DNA of 64,000 nt from an uncultured Parabacteroides sp. (GCA_934718155.1 CAKUZF010000013.1:1-64000), one strand, 5' to 3'; shown: positions 8,698 to 18,630, counted from the stretch's first letter. Notes: a model not told the origin generated them from the sequence alone. Translations and numbers: made by a program.

Positions 8698-9855
8698 TTA
8701 CTTAGAAGCTCTCATGATAACCACGCGGTTCCAGTTGTTCTCGCCGTAAGGCTGCTCGTCAGAACCCTTCCACTCGATAGAGATCTGGTCAGAAGAAACG
8801 CCATACTTGTCGATCAACTCCTTCGCAACGGCTCTTGCACGCTTCTCCGACAAACTCATGTTGTAGGTAGAAGTACCGGTCTTCTGGTCAGCATAACCAA
8901 TAACCTTGATCGGAGCGTTGTTCTCCTTCACGAACTGCGCCGTGTTGTAAACGTTGATCTGCTGGTTCTTATCGATCTTAGAGCTGTTCAAACGGAAGTA
9001 AACCACGTTGTCTACATAGTTGTTGACAACCTCAGTAACCGCAGGAGCGCACTCCGGACAAGAAACCGGGCGCTTGCTCAACTCGTCGTTCTCAGCACGC
9101 AGCTTGTTGATCTGACCGTTCAAGTCGTTCAACAAAGCGTAATCCATCGGCTCCAATACCTCGAAGTCGGTCTTGCCCAATTTGAAGGTCAAACCTGCGG
9201 ACAGCTGAACGATACCATCTGTCAAGTGATACATTGAAACACGGTTGAACTGCTCGTTCAACAATGAACCCTGAAGCTCGACGTTCAAGTCAACACGCTT
9301 GCTCAAACGGAAAGCTGTCAAGATACCGGCGTTCAACGTCGGTGACTCAGTGCGCGGACGCTCAACTGCATCGTCGGTCTTGAAACGCTGTGCATAACCA
9401 ACACCGATCCAAGGAATCAAACGGAACACCTTCTTCTCGCTATACGGAGCCCAGAAGTTCGTTACGTCCCACAACAAATCAACATGAGCTGCCATGTATT
9501 TATTGTGCTGCATATACAGAGAACCAACGCCATCGAACTCCCTCTCGAAACCATGAAGAACACCACCGTTCAGCTGAGTACGGAATGCCAAGTAGGGATT
9601 AAACCACTTACCGAATGAGAACTGCGGAGCGAAGTTCAAACGGCTGCCAAAGTTCGCCTCACCATTCTGGTCGCCCAACAGCACACTTGCGCCGCCTGCG
9701 ATAGAGATGAACCAATTGTCGCGAGCCTTATTTTTCTTGAAGTTTGTTTTGTAACCTGCCTCTTTGCTGAATCCAACCATCGGCTGGAACTCCTGTGCGC
9801 TAACCGCAAACACAAAAGCAGACAATAAAGATAAAAGAATTGCTTTAGCCTTCAT
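8698..9855 (-). CDS. OmpA-family outer membrane protein
   Basis: A 385-residue protein with a Sec signal (MKAKAILLSLLSAFVFAVSA), an N-terminal beta-barrel of about 220 residues, a short coiled linker (LNGQINKLRAENDELSKRP), and a C-terminal OmpA/MotB peptidoglycan-binding domain. That domain shows NAPIKVIGYADQKTG and NMSLSEKRARAVAKEL, the usual contacts to diaminopimelate. A CPEC cysteine pair lies just before it. It anchors the outer membrane to the cell wall and is probably abundant, given its very regular codon use and its own terminator. It resembles the Bacteroides/Porphyromonas major OmpA-like proteins. Confidence 0.92.
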   Translation of the reverse strand: MKAKAILLSLLSAFVFAVSAQEFQPMVGFSKEAGYKTNFKKNKARDNWFISIAGGASVLLGDQNGEANFGSRLNFAPQFSFGKWFNPYLAFRTQLNGGVLHGFEREFDGVGSLYMQHNKYMAAHVDLLWDVTNFWAPYSEKKVFRLIPWIGVGYAQRFKTDDAVERPRTESPTLNAGILTAFRLSKRVDLNVELQGSLLNEQFNRVSMYHLTDGIVQLSAGLTFKLGKTDFEVLEPMDYALLNDLNGQINKLRAENDELSKRPVSCPECAPAVTEVVNNYVDNVVYFRLNSSKIDKNQQINVYNTAQFVKENNAPIKVIGYADQKTGTSTYNMSLSEKRARAVAKELIDKYGVSSDQISIEWKGSDEQPYGENNWNRVVIMRASK

Positions 9856-9997
9856 ATTATCAACATTTTAGTTAAACATAAATTCATTACATGCTTAAAA
9901 AGCGATACAAAATTAACGCTTTTTCTCGATTACAACAAAGTTTTTATCAAAAACATCTTTGCTTTTCATCAAATATTTTCTATACGTCAAAAAAAAG

Positions 9998-10876
9998 TCA
10001 GTGCTTGCCTAGCAAACGTAACAAATATTGTCCATAGGAATTCTTGCTCATTGGTTGAGCCACCTCCCGGAGCCGTTCCTCTGCGATCCAGCCTTTGCGA
10101 AAAGCTATTTCCTCCAAGCAAGCCACCTTCAATCCCTGTCGCTTCTCGATCACCTCGACGAACGTAGAGGCCTCCGACAGCGAATCGTGTGTGCCGGTAT
10201 CCAGCCAAGCGAACCCCCGTCCAAGCAATTGCACCTTCAAGTCATCGGCAGCCAAAAAAGCCTGGTTGACACTTGTAATCTCCAGCTCTCCTCGTGCGGA
10301 AGGCCTAATTTGCTTTGCGACCTCAACCACCCGATTGGGATAGAAATAAAGCCCCACTACCGCATAATTCGACTTTGGGCAAGCCGGCTTCTCCTCGATG
10401 CTCAACACATTGCCCTCAGCATCAAACTCCGCAACGCCATAACGCTCGGGATCGTTCACGTAATAGCCGAAGACGGTAGCCTTGTTCTCTTGCTCAGCCA
10501 TCCGAACCGCCTCAGCCAGCATTCGCGTGAAACTCTGACCATAGAATATATTATCGCCCAGCACCAGACACACCGAATCGTCGCCAATAAACTCCTCTCC
10601 TATTATAAAGGCTTGCGCCAAGCCGTCGGGCGAGGGCTGCTCCGCATAGGCGAAACGAACGCCATAATCGCTTCCATCGCCCAGGAGCCTGCGGAATCCC
10701 GGCAAATCCTGCGGTGTAGAAATGATCAATATATCCCTAATACCAGCCAGCATCAAAACCGACAAAGGATAATAGATCATCGGTTTATCATAAATGGGGA
10801 GTAGCTGTTTCGACACCCCTTTCGTTATGGGGTAAAGCCGTGTGCCCGATCCTCCTGCTAATACTATTCCTTTCAT
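9998..10876 (-). CDS. rfbA: Glucose-1-phosphate thymidylyltransferase
   Basis: A cytosolic nucleotidyltransferase that makes dTDP-glucose from glucose-1-phosphate and dTTP, the first step of the dTDP-L-rhamnose pathway. The 292-residue length is standard. The N-terminus KGIVLAGGSGTRLYPIT is the nucleotide-binding loop, and KQLLPIYDKPMIYYPLS, LVLGDNIFYG and EKPACPKSNYAVVGLYFY are diagnostic of RmlA. The other rml genes are not nearby, so in this genome the pathway is dispersed or lies outside the window. Confidence 0.95.
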   Translation of the reverse strand: MKGIVLAGGSGTRLYPITKGVSKQLLPIYDKPMIYYPLSVLMLAGIRDILIISTPQDLPGFRRLLGDGSDYGVRFAYAEQPSPDGLAQAFIIGEEFIGDDSVCLVLGDNIFYGQSFTRMLAEAVRMAEQENKATVFGYYVNDPERYGVAEFDAEGNVLSIEEKPACPKSNYAVVGLYFYPNRVVEVAKQIRPSARGELEITSVNQAFLAADDLKVQLLGRGFAWLDTGTHDSLSEASTFVEVIEKRQGLKVACLEEIAFRKGWIAEERLREVAQPMSKNSYGQYLLRLLGKH

Positions 10877-10936
10877 ACTTTCTTCGCTTTATGAATTCTA
10901 TTGGGCAAATGTAGGCTTTTTCTTTGAATAAAACAT

Positions 10937-10944
10937 TACCTTTG
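10937..10944 (+). promoter_or_regulatory. Candidate -7 box upstream of the GH3 gene
   Basis: TACCTTTG matches the Bacteroidales -7 consensus TAnnTTTG and lies 83 bp before the GH3 start. No good TTTG box is found at the expected distance, so support is partial. Confidence 0.4.
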
Positions 10945-11027
10945 CGGTCAATCGCAGTGCTCCAGCCAAGAGAATGCGCAAAACGATCTAAGATTATTCA
11001 ATTAAAAAACATATAAAAATCACTGGA

Positions 11028-13634
11028 ATGAGAATGAAACAACTTTCGGTGGCGGCATTCGCAACGCTACTCATGGTTTCTTGTAACAACAAACAGCCAG
11101 ATTATCCTTTCAGAAATCCCGACCTGCCTATTGAGCAACGCATCGACGACCTCCTTGCCCGGCTAACCCCCGAGGAAAAAGTAGGCCAAATGATGAATGT
11201 AACCCCCGCTATTGAGCGCTTGGGCATCCCTCCTTATGACTGGTGGAACGAGGCCTTGCACGGTGTAGCTCGGGCAGGACAAGCCACGGTCTTCCCGCAA
11301 GCCATCGGCATGGCCGCCACGTTCGACGAGGCAGCCGTGCAGCGCACCTTCACGATGGTCAGCGACGAAGCGCGTGCCAAATACCATCATTATCAGGCTA
11401 ACCAGGAGTATGATCGCTATAAGGGATTGACCTTTTGGACGCCCAACATCAATATCTTCCGCGACCCGCGATGGGGACGCGGCATGGAGACTTATGGCGA
11501 AGACCCCTACCTGACTACCCTAATGGGCATAGCTGTGACGAAGGGCTTACAGGGCGACGACCCGCATTACTTCAAAGCCCATGCTTGCGCCAAACATTAC
11601 GCCATCCACAGCGGGCCGGAGTGGAATCGGCATGAGTTCAATGCCGAAGCCACTCCGCGCGACCTCTACGAAACCTACCTCCCCGCTTTCGAGGCCTTGG
11701 TGAAGCAGGGCAATGTACAGGAAGTAATGTGCGCCTACAACCGCTTCGAGGGAGCACCTTGCTGCGGCAGCGACAAATTACTGATCGACATTCTGCGCAA
11801 CAGTTGGGGATACAACGGAATTATCCTATCAGACTGTGGAGCGATTGATGATTTCTGGGTGAAAGACCCCAACACGCCTCGTCACGAATCGCATCCCGAC
11901 CGCGAGAGTGCCTCGGTCGACGCCGTGCTGAGCGGAACCGACTTAGAGTGTGGATCGAGCTATCGAATACTAACAAAAGCGATGGAGAACGGCTCTATCA
12001 CCGAGAAAGACATCGATGTCTCGCTGCGCCGCCTGCTGAAGGCTCGCTTCGAGTTAGGCATGTTCGATCCCGATGAACGTGTCTCTTTCTCGCAGATTCC
12101 TTATAGTGTGGTAGAGAGTCCCGAGCATGTCGCTCAAGCGCTGGAGATGGCCCGTAAGAGCATCGTGCTGCTGAAGAACAAGAGCAACAGCCTGCCGCTC
12201 AGCAAGGAGCTGAAGAAAATAGCCGTGGTAGGCCCCAACGCGGCAGACTCGACGATGCTCTGGTCAAACTACAACGGATTCCCCACAAAGACCGTAACGA
12301 TTCTTGATGGCATTCGTGCAAAGGTACCCCAGGCCGAAGTGATTTATGAGTTGGGCTGCAACCATACGGCCGACTTTGTCATCACCGACTTAGGTAACTG
12401 CATCTCCTCGGAGCAGGGACAGGGATTCGCATCGGCCTTCTACAACAATACCGATTTCAGCGGCGCCCCGGTTTATCAAGGCTTGGCCAAAGAGCTGCAC
12501 TACACAACGGGAGGCAACACGCAGTTCGCCCCCAACGTGAACCTCTCCAACTTCACGGCACGCTTCACGGGTACATTCGAGTCACCAATAGATGGCCCCA
12601 TCGAGTTCAAGCTCTCGGGCAACGACGCTTTCCGACTCTTCATCGACACAGCTAAGGTGGCCGAGGTGTGGAGCAACGAGTATGGAGCGGAGCGCATTTA
12701 CACCTTGCAGGCCGAGAAAGGCAAAAAGTATCCTGTCAAGATTGAGTATATGCAACTGCTGGGCAGCGCCGACCTGAATTTCACAGTAGGCGTACGCACC
12801 CCTGTAGACTGCCAGGCAACCGCAGATAAAGTGAAGGACTCGGATGTGATTGTCTATGTAGGAGGTATTTCTCCCCGCTTGGAGGGCGAGGAGATGCCTG
12901 TCGATGCCGAAGGCTTCCGCAAGGGCGATCGCACGAATATCGAGATTCCGAAAGTGCAGCGAGAAATGGTGAAGGCCTTGGTAGCGACGGGCAAACCTGT
13001 CATCTACGTGGTCTGCACGGGCAGTGCCTTAGCGCTGAACTGGGAGAACGACCATGTAGACGCCCTCGTCAATGCTTGGTATGGAGGCCAGGAAGGGGGT
13101 ACAGCCGTGGCTGATGTGCTCTTTGGCGACTACAATCCAGCGGGGCGCTTACCAATCACGTTCTACAAATCAGTGGATCAGCTCCCCGATTTCCAAGACT
13201 ATAGCATGAAAGGGCGCACCTACCGCTACATGACACAGACACCGCTCTACCCGTTTGGCTACGGACTAAGCTATACCTCTTTTGCCTACGGCAACGGGGC
13301 TCTCTCAAAAACGAAGATCGCAACCAACGAAACCGTTACGCTGACGTTCAACCTGGCTAACACAGGCAAGATGGACGGCGACGAGGTGGCTCAGGTCTAT
13401 GTCAAGAACCTAAACGATCCCAACGGGCCAATCAAGGCGTTGAAAGCCTACAAGCGACTCAACCTGAAGGCTGGCGAGAGCCAGCAGGTCAGCTTTGAGC
13501 TGGCTCCCGCATCGTTCCAATCGTTCGACGATAAGACGCAGACTATGGAGGTCCGCCCGGGTAAATACCAAGTGCTCTACGGCTCCTCCTCGGCCGACCG
13601 TAATCTGAATCGCCTCGACCTAGTGATCGAATAG
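11028..13634 (+). CDS. GH3 family beta-glycosidase with PA14 insertion, lipoprotein
   Basis: An 868-residue exported enzyme, probably a beta-glucosidase or beta-xylosidase. A lipoprotein-type signal (LLMVSC, Cys about residue 19) directs it to the membrane. The N-terminal GH3 barrel carries KHYAIHSGPEWNRHEF and the nucleophile Asp in GIILSDCGAID (about residue 268). The C-terminal alpha/beta sandwich begins near residue 370 (KSIVLLKNKSNSLPL). A PA14 carbohydrate-binding domain is inserted near residues 455-600 (ARFTGTFESPIDGPIEFKLS), and a fibronectin III-like domain closes the protein. This architecture is common in Bacteroidales xylan and glucan degraders. It is monocistronic and followed by a terminator. 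Confidence 0.9.
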   Translation: MRMKQLSVAAFATLLMVSCNNKQPDYPFRNPDLPIEQRIDDLLARLTPEEKVGQMMNVTPAIERLGIPPYDWWNEALHGVARAGQATVFPQAIGMAATFDEAAVQRTFTMVSDEARAKYHHYQANQEYDRYKGLTFWTPNINIFRDPRWGRGMETYGEDPYLTTLMGIAVTKGLQGDDPHYFKAHACAKHYAIHSGPEWNRHEFNAEATPRDLYETYLPAFEALVKQGNVQEVMCAYNRFEGAPCCGSDKLLIDILRNSWGYNGIILSDCGAIDDFWVKDPNTPRHESHPDRESASVDAVLSGTDLECGSSYRILTKAMENGSITEKDIDVSLRRLLKARFELGMFDPDERVSFSQIPYSVVESPEHVAQALEMARKSIVLLKNKSNSLPLSKELKKIAVVGPNAADSTMLWSNYNGFPTKTVTILDGIRAKVPQAEVIYELGCNHTADFVITDLGNCISSEQGQGFASAFYNNTDFSGAPVYQGLAKELHYTTGGNTQFAPNVNLSNFTARFTGTFESPIDGPIEFKLSGNDAFRLFIDTAKVAEVWSNEYGAERIYTLQAEKGKKYPVKIEYMQLLGSADLNFTVGVRTPVDCQATADKVKDSDVIVYVGGISPRLEGEEMPVDAEGFRKGDRTNIEIPKVQREMVKALVATGKPVIYVVCTGSALALNWENDHVDALVNAWYGGQEGGTAVADVLFGDYNPAGRLPITFYKSVDQLPDFQDYSMKGRTYRYMTQTPLYPFGYGLSYTSFAYGNGALSKTKIATNETVTLTFNLANTGKMDGDEVAQVYVKNLNDPNGPIKALKAYKRLNLKAGESQQVSFELAPASFQSFDDKTQTMEVRPGKYQVLYGSSSADRNLNRLDLVIE

Positions 13635-13655
13635 CGCAAGAAACGGCTACACATA

Positions 13656-13697
13656 GAAAGAGCGGCCAGTCGTAACGACCAGCCGCTCTTTCTATTT
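13656..13697 (+). terminator. Terminator of the GH3 gene
   Basis: The arms AAGAGCGGC and GCCGCTCTT form a strong stem, extended inward by GTCGT/ACGAC, and are followed by TCTATTTT. It lies about 20 bp past the GH3 stop. Confidence 0.85.
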
Positions 13698-13799
13698 TGA
13701 GACCAGCTGAAATCTCCCTCCGCTCAAGAATGTCTTTTCACAAACACACGACAGGCTGTAACGAGGCTTCGTCGGTAAAGCGCAGCCGATGCCACGATC

Positions 13800-14561
13800 T
13801 CACGCAGGCAAGGTCAACACCAATCCATCGTAGGCATAATGCACGCCAGCAGGAAGTTGGTGCTCTATCACCTTGTGCAAACCGATGCGGTGGCTCATAT
13901 GGGTCAGATAGGCCACCTTGGGCTGAATACGGGCGATGTTCTCCAACGCCTCCTCTAGCCCCTCGTGCGAGAGATGCGTGCCTCTACGTAGGGCATCAAT
14001 CACCAACACCTCCAGCCCCTCCAACTTAGCGAACTCCTCCTCGGGGAGGTATTTCAAATCGGTTAAGTAAGCGAAATTGTCGATACGGAAACCTAAGATA
14101 GGAAGTTTAGCGTGCATCACGCGGATGGGCAAGATCGGTACACCCGCCGCTTCGAAAGGTGTCAGATCCACCGTGTGGAGCACCAAGTTAGGCACGCCTG
14201 GATATTTGTTCGCTTTAAACACGTAGGGCAGGCGGGTGCGGATCGCCTCCGCAACGTTCGCTTCGGCGTAGATATCCACGTCCTTCTCCCGACCAAAGGG
14301 GCGCAAATCGTCTAATCCGCCCACATGATCGTAATGCTCATGCGTCAACAAGACGGCATCGAGGTGATTGCACTTCGAGCGAAGCATCTGCCAGCGGAAA
14401 TCGGGCCCGCAATCAATCAGCAGCCGCTTACCCCTGGTCTCTACCAAGACAGAGGCTCTCAACCGCCAATCCCGAGGGTCGGAACTGGTGCACACCTCGC
14501 AGGTGCATCCTATCTCTGGATTACCTGTCGAGGTGCCCGTCCCTAAGAAAGTTATCTTCAT
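13800..14561 (-). CDS. MBL-fold metal-dependent hydrolase (PhnP-like)
   Basis: A 253-residue cytosolic metallo-beta-lactamase-fold protein. The metal site is visible as HEHYDHVGGLDDLR (HxHxDH motif, about residue 75), with further ligands in HAKLPILGF, LVIDALRRGTH and YLTHMSH. The family includes PhnP-type phosphoribosyl cyclic phosphodiesterases and related Zn enzymes; the true substrate here is unknown. A conserved Cys pair lies near the N-terminus (CTCEVC). The start codon abuts the murB stop with no gap, indicating translational coupling. Confidence 0.85.
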   Translation of the reverse strand: MKITFLGTGTSTGNPEIGCTCEVCTSSDPRDWRLRASVLVETRGKRLLIDCGPDFRWQMLRSKCNHLDAVLLTHEHYDHVGGLDDLRPFGREKDVDIYAEANVAEAIRTRLPYVFKANKYPGVPNLVLHTVDLTPFEAAGVPILPIRVMHAKLPILGFRIDNFAYLTDLKYLPEEEFAKLEGLEVLVIDALRRGTHLSHEGLEEALENIARIQPKVAYLTHMSHRIGLHKVIEHQLPAGVHYAYDGLVLTLPA

Positions 14562-15572
14562 TTAGCTTACATATTTAACCTCAGGCATCAAGTCGATGCC
14601 GAAACGATCGTTCACGGCTGCACGGATGCTCTCGGCCACCAAAGCGATCTCGTGGCCCGTGGCCTCGCCTAAGTTGACCAACACAAGAGCTTGCTTCTCA
14701 TATACGCCCACCGGGCCATGCTGCTTCCCCTTGAAGCCACACGCCTCGATCAGCCCGCCCGCTGGCACCTTCACCTGCTGTTCCGAAGCCGGATAAGAGG
14801 GCATATCGGGATAACGCTGCTTCAACTCCTTGAACTGTTTCAATGAGATCAGCGGATTCTTGAAGAAGCTGCCCGCATTACCCAGTTGATCAGGATCGGG
14901 CAATTTCTCCTTGCGAATCGCAATCACCGCCTCACGGATAGACCTCAGGCTGATCGGCTGATCGGCTAGGTGCGCACGCAGATTGCCGTAGTCTAAGACG
15001 TAAGCCGGCTGCTTGGCCAAACGAATCGTCACATAAGTAATGATATAGGGATCGTGCTGCTCATCCTTGAAGTAGCTGTCTCGATAGCCATACGTACACT
15101 CCTCGCGGCTGAACACACGCTTCTCGAACGACAGCTGATTGTATGCCTCCACACGCTCGATCACATCCTTAATCTCCATGCCATAGGCCCCAATGTTCTG
15201 CACGGCAGCGGCTCCCATCTCGCCGGGGATCAGCGAAAGGTTCTCAATGCCTCCCCAGCCCCGTTCGACCGCATAGGCCACCACGTCGTCCCACTTCTCG
15301 CCCGCTCCGATGCGCAGGCTGACAGAGGTGTCGGTCTCTTCAAGCAGTTCGAACCCCTTGATGCACGAGTGCAGGATGATACCATTAAAATCATTAATAA
15401 ACAACAGGTTGCTTCCTCTGCCAATATGCATCGAGAAGCACTCTTGGAAATACTCATCCCGCAGGATGCGCCCAAGCTCCTCTTCCGAGGCATACTCCAT
15501 AAACCAGCGTGTCTTCACCGGGAGGTGAAACGTATTATGTTCCGCTAACGAATAATTCTGCTCTATTCTCAT
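14562..15572 (-). CDS. murB: UDP-N-acetylenolpyruvoylglucosamine reductase
   Basis: A 336-residue FAD-dependent cytosolic reductase that completes UDP-N-acetylmuramate synthesis for peptidoglycan. The FAD-binding part has HIGRGSNLLF and the SLIPGEMGAAAVQNIGAYG loop. The substrate domain has CTYGYRDSYFK, and the catalytic serine region is NAGSFFKNP. The C-terminal Glu that protonates the enol is in DLMPEVKYV. This is a type I (E. coli-like) enzyme, complete and with the expected length. It heads a two-gene unit with the MBL-fold protein. Confidence 0.95.
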   Translation of the reverse strand: MRIEQNYSLAEHNTFHLPVKTRWFMEYASEEELGRILRDEYFQECFSMHIGRGSNLLFINDFNGIILHSCIKGFELLEETDTSVSLRIGAGEKWDDVVAYAVERGWGGIENLSLIPGEMGAAAVQNIGAYGMEIKDVIERVEAYNQLSFEKRVFSREECTYGYRDSYFKDEQHDPYIITYVTIRLAKQPAYVLDYGNLRAHLADQPISLRSIREAVIAIRKEKLPDPDQLGNAGSFFKNPLISLKQFKELKQRYPDMPSYPASEQQVKVPAGGLIEACGFKGKQHGPVGVYEKQALVLVNLGEATGHEIALVAESIRAAVNDRFGIDLMPEVKYVS

Positions 15573-15615
15573 TTCAATTTATGCTATAATGCGTACAAAA
15601 ATACAGAATATTTTG

Positions 15616-15623
15616 TACTTTTG
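15616..15623 (+). promoter_or_regulatory. Candidate -7 box upstream of upp
   Basis: TACTTTTG fits the TAnnTTTG consensus and lies 38 bp before the upp start. The upstream half is not clear. The divergent murB gene starts 43 bp further left, so the two promoters must share this gap. Confidence 0.45.
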
Positions 15624-15661
15624 AGGCATAATTTAACGCATAATCTATCACACGTCATTAT

Positions 15662-16315
15662 ATGGAATGCATTCATTTAGGAGAAAATCGCACAATCCTC
15701 AACCAGTTTGTCGCTGAGCTGAGAGATGTCGATATTCAGAAAGATCGTCTCCGCTTTCGCCGAAACATCGAACGCATCGGCGAGATCATGGCTTACGAAA
15801 TCAGCCAACGTCTTAATTATCAAACGAAGTCTGTTCAAACGCCATTAGGCGTAGCAGAGATGGAGTTGCCCTCCGACCAGGTGGTTCTTGCCACGGTTCT
15901 GAGAGCAGGACTGCCTTTCCACCAAGGCTTCCTCAACTATTTCGATCGTGCAGAAAACGCCTTCGTATCGGCATCTCGTCGATACACCGACGTGTCGCAC
16001 TTCGTGATCGACTCCAAATACCTGGCTTCGCCCTCCATCGAGGGTAAGACCCTGCTCATCGTCGACCCGATGCTGGCAACAGGCAGCTCGTTGGAGGTAG
16101 CCTATAAGGCTCTGCTGAAGAGGGGCACACCTGCCCACGTACACGTAGCAGCGGTGGTGGCCAGTCCAGAAGGCGTTGAATATGCCATGAAGGCATTGCC
16201 CGACGATCGGACAACGCTCTGGGTCGCAGCGCTCGACAAGGGATTAAACGAACACACCTACATCGTCCCCGGCTTGGGAGACGCAGGCGATTTGGCTTTT
16301 GGCGAAAAAGAATAA
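15662..16315 (+). CDS. upp: Uracil phosphoribosyltransferase
   Basis: A 217-residue cytosolic salvage enzyme that joins uracil and PRPP to give UMP. The PRPP-binding loop is LIVDPMLATGSSL (about residue 137), the expected type I PRTase motif. VLRAGLPFHQGFL and the C-terminal VPGLGDAGDLAFGE are characteristic UPRT signatures. The gene is divergent from murB and ends 3 bp before the stop of the convergent efflux gene. Confidence 0.95.
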   Translation: MECIHLGENRTILNQFVAELRDVDIQKDRLRFRRNIERIGEIMAYEISQRLNYQTKSVQTPLGVAEMELPSDQVVLATVLRAGLPFHQGFLNYFDRAENAFVSASRRYTDVSHFVIDSKYLASPSIEGKTLLIVDPMLATGSSLEVAYKALLKRGTPAHVHVAAVVASPEGVEYAMKALPDDRTTLWVAALDKGLNEHTYIVPGLGDAGDLAFGEKE

Positions 16316-16318
16316 CCG

Positions 16319-17230
16319 CTATTTTATAGGTTCCACATGCAAGGCGATATGAGTGGCAGGGCCATACTTCTGGCGTAAATGCCGCTCTATCTCCTTAGTT
16401 AATTCATGCGCACGGCGAACTGTCATATCGCCATCCACACGGATGTGCACTTCGATGGCGATGTTATTGCCTATACGCCGCGTACGCAAGTTATGAGGAC
16501 AAACCACCTCATCCGTCTGTTGAATGATTGACAGGATCTCATCCTCCTGCTCCTTGGGCAACGATTTCTCCAACAACTCATTAATAGAAGGACCCACTAA
16601 CTGAAGTGCCACCTTCACGATCAGCACACTCACAATAAGGGCTGCCAAGGGATCCAACACTCGGCCCTTCTCGCCCAACAAGATGGCTCCACCAATGCCC
16701 AAGGCCGTTCCAATCGAAGAAAAGGCATCCGAGCGATGATGCCATGCGTTGGCCACCACCACCTGGCTATTCTCCTTCCGGCCCACCCAAGCCGTTACCT
16801 GGTAGAGCAGCTCCTTCACAACAATAGAGACGAAGGCCGCCGCAAAGGCAATCCAACCGGGACTGTCCAAAGGTTGGTGTAAGAAAAAGAACTGATAGAC
16901 CTTCTGACTTCCTTCCCAAAAGAGGCCGAAGCCCACGAAGAGCAACACCAATCCCACCAACGAGGTCGCCAAGGTCTCATACTTGCCATGCCCATAATCA
17001 TGATCTTGATCCTTGGGCTTTGCCGACAGGTTGACGAAGAGCAACACCACCACGTCCGTGACGAAATCAGACAGCGAGTGAACCGCATCTGCCATCATGG
17101 CACTACTGTGCCCCAGCCAACCAGCCACAAACTTAAAGACCAGCAGCAGGAAGTTTGCCACCGAGCCCAACAAGGTTACTCTGACGATAGACCGTGTCCG
17201 CTTCGCTTCCGAATTCATCTCCATAAGCAT
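16319..17230 (-). CDS. Cation diffusion facilitator family transporter
   Basis: A 303-residue inner-membrane antiporter exporting Zn2+, Fe2+ or related cations. Six membrane segments are visible, with metal-site motifs DAVHSLSDFVTD (segment 2) and NAWHHRSDAFSS (segment 5), both of the CDF HxxxD/HxxxD type. The C-terminal cytosolic domain (from about residue 215) carries the regulatory metal-binding fold. The frame is open to 17431, but that extension overlaps the next gene and does not look like protein. Starts at 17230, 17224 or 17218 are all possible. I chose 17230 because TGATG overlaps the upstream stop. Confidence 0.88.
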   Translation of the reverse strand: MLMEMNSEAKRTRSIVRVTLLGSVANFLLLVFKFVAGWLGHSSAMMADAVHSLSDFVTDVVVLLFVNLSAKPKDQDHDYGHGKYETLATSLVGLVLLFVGFGLFWEGSQKVYQFFFLHQPLDSPGWIAFAAAFVSIVVKELLYQVTAWVGRKENSQVVVANAWHHRSDAFSSIGTALGIGGAILLGEKGRVLDPLAALIVSVLIVKVALQLVGPSINELLEKSLPKEQEDEILSIIQQTDEVVCPHNLRTRRIGNNIAIEVHIRVDGDMTVRRAHELTKEIERHLRQKYGPATHIALHVEPIK

Positions 17231-18516
17231 CAAGCTTTTTCGGTCATGATGTCGAGCACCAGCCGATCCGTAGCCTCCATACCCTTCGAGCCAATCGAAG
17301 TCAGGTTGGCAATCGAGCGATCCACGTCTTCGTCGATGATGCCTTCCACAGGAGTCACCACTTTGTTCTCCATCGCCATCAAGGCCGAGAGCATCGCCGT
17401 AGATACGCCGCTCGACACCTTCAAGGCGCAACTCGGCTTCGCACCGTCGCAGATCATACCCGTAATGTTTCCAATCATGTTCTTAATCGCATAGCTCAAC
17501 TGCTTGCGATCGCCTCCCATCAAGTAGGTAATGCCGCAGCTGGCGCCCGTCGAGGCCACCACGCAGCCACACAATGCCGACAGTCGGCCCAGACTCTGCT
17601 TCACGTAGATCACCATCAAGTGGCTCAACATCAATGCACGAATCAGCTGCTCCTCGCTGCTCTTCATATCCATGGCAAACGACGCCACCGGAAGCGTTGC
17701 CGCAATACCCTGGTTGCCACTGCCCGAGTTGCTCATAACGGGGATCATGGCGCCATCCATACGAGCGTCGCAAGCGGCAGCCGTAATCGCCAACATATGG
17801 GTATAGGCCGAGTCGCCCAAGAAGCGGCGGCCCAGCTCGCCCGTGAAGGTCTTGCTCACCGTGTGGCCATAGCAGCCCGCTTCCATCGAAGCCTTCGCCG
17901 CCTCGCCGTTCAGTTTGGCCGTCTCTAAGATAAAACGGATCTCATCCAGCGGCATCTGCATAGCGAAATCGCACACCAAATTGAAATTCAAAGCGATGTC
18001 TTTCTCCTCGGCCGACTCCTTGCCGCCCGTCGCCTCCTCGCTGAGCAGCGTCTCGCCGTTGCGGCCAATGTAGCTGAAGTGGGTATGAGCGTGGCTGATC
18101 ACCACTCGGCTCTGATCGTTGCCATGATGGCTGACAATCTCGATATAAAGTTTATCCACGTTTTCCTTCAAAGCGATTGAGATGCACTTACGCTCCACCA
18201 TGGCCTTGCCTGCCGCCAAGCCCTCGGGGGTCAAGTCTTTCAACACCTCCAAGCCGTAGGCCGACCGACCGATCAGCGAACCCAAAGCGATCGCGATAGG
18301 CAAGCCCACCATGCCGGTGCCAGGGATACCCACACCCATCGCATTCTTCAAGATATTTGCGCTCAGATAAACCTCCACACGCTCGGGCGCAGCGCCCAAC
18401 ACCTCGGCCGCCTTGGCACTGGCCAGTGCCACTGCGATCGGCTCCGTACATCCAATGGCCGGGATTACCTCCTTATGGATCAATGCTATGATTTGTTTCT
18501 TTACTATTTCTTCCAT
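17230..18516 (-). CDS. UPF0597 / L-cysteine desulfidase-like protein
   Basis: A 428-residue cytosolic protein of the UPF0597 family (CyuA/YhaM-like, also named serine dehydratase alpha-like). Family members are cysteine desulfidases that give pyruvate, sulfide and ammonia with a 4Fe-4S cluster. Conserved cysteines are visible in PAIGCTEPIA, GCVVASTGASCG and ICDGAKPSCA. The NSGSGNQGIAATLPV motif is diagnostic. The stop overlaps the start of the CDF gene, so both are translated from one message; a link between sulfide release and metal handling is conceivable but is inference. Confidence 0.88.
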   Translation of the reverse strand: MEEIVKKQIIALIHKEVIPAIGCTEPIAVALASAKAAEVLGAAPERVEVYLSANILKNAMGVGIPGTGMVGLPIAIALGSLIGRSAYGLEVLKDLTPEGLAAGKAMVERKCISIALKENVDKLYIEIVSHHGNDQSRVVISHAHTHFSYIGRNGETLLSEEATGGKESAEEKDIALNFNLVCDFAMQMPLDEIRFILETAKLNGEAAKASMEAGCYGHTVSKTFTGELGRRFLGDSAYTHMLAITAAACDARMDGAMIPVMSNSGSGNQGIAATLPVASFAMDMKSSEEQLIRALMLSHLMVIYVKQSLGRLSALCGCVVASTGASCGITYLMGGDRKQLSYAIKNMIGNITGMICDGAKPSCALKVSSGVSTAMLSALMAMENKVVTPVEGIIDEDVDRSIANLTSIGSKGMEATDRLVLDIMTEKA

Positions 18517-18630
18517 GGGAATATAAGTTTAATTGTATTTGGTGATTTATGATTAACTGTCGCGAATGTAGCAAATCCAGCCGACTTTCACCGCCACCAT
18601 GCCGATTATTTTTGTAGCTTCGCACCCGAA

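Noticed and set aside
17231..17431. 67-residue N-terminal extension of the cation efflux protein
   Set aside because: It overlaps the upstream cysteine desulfidase-like gene in another frame and is Gly/Arg/Asp-rich without membrane character.
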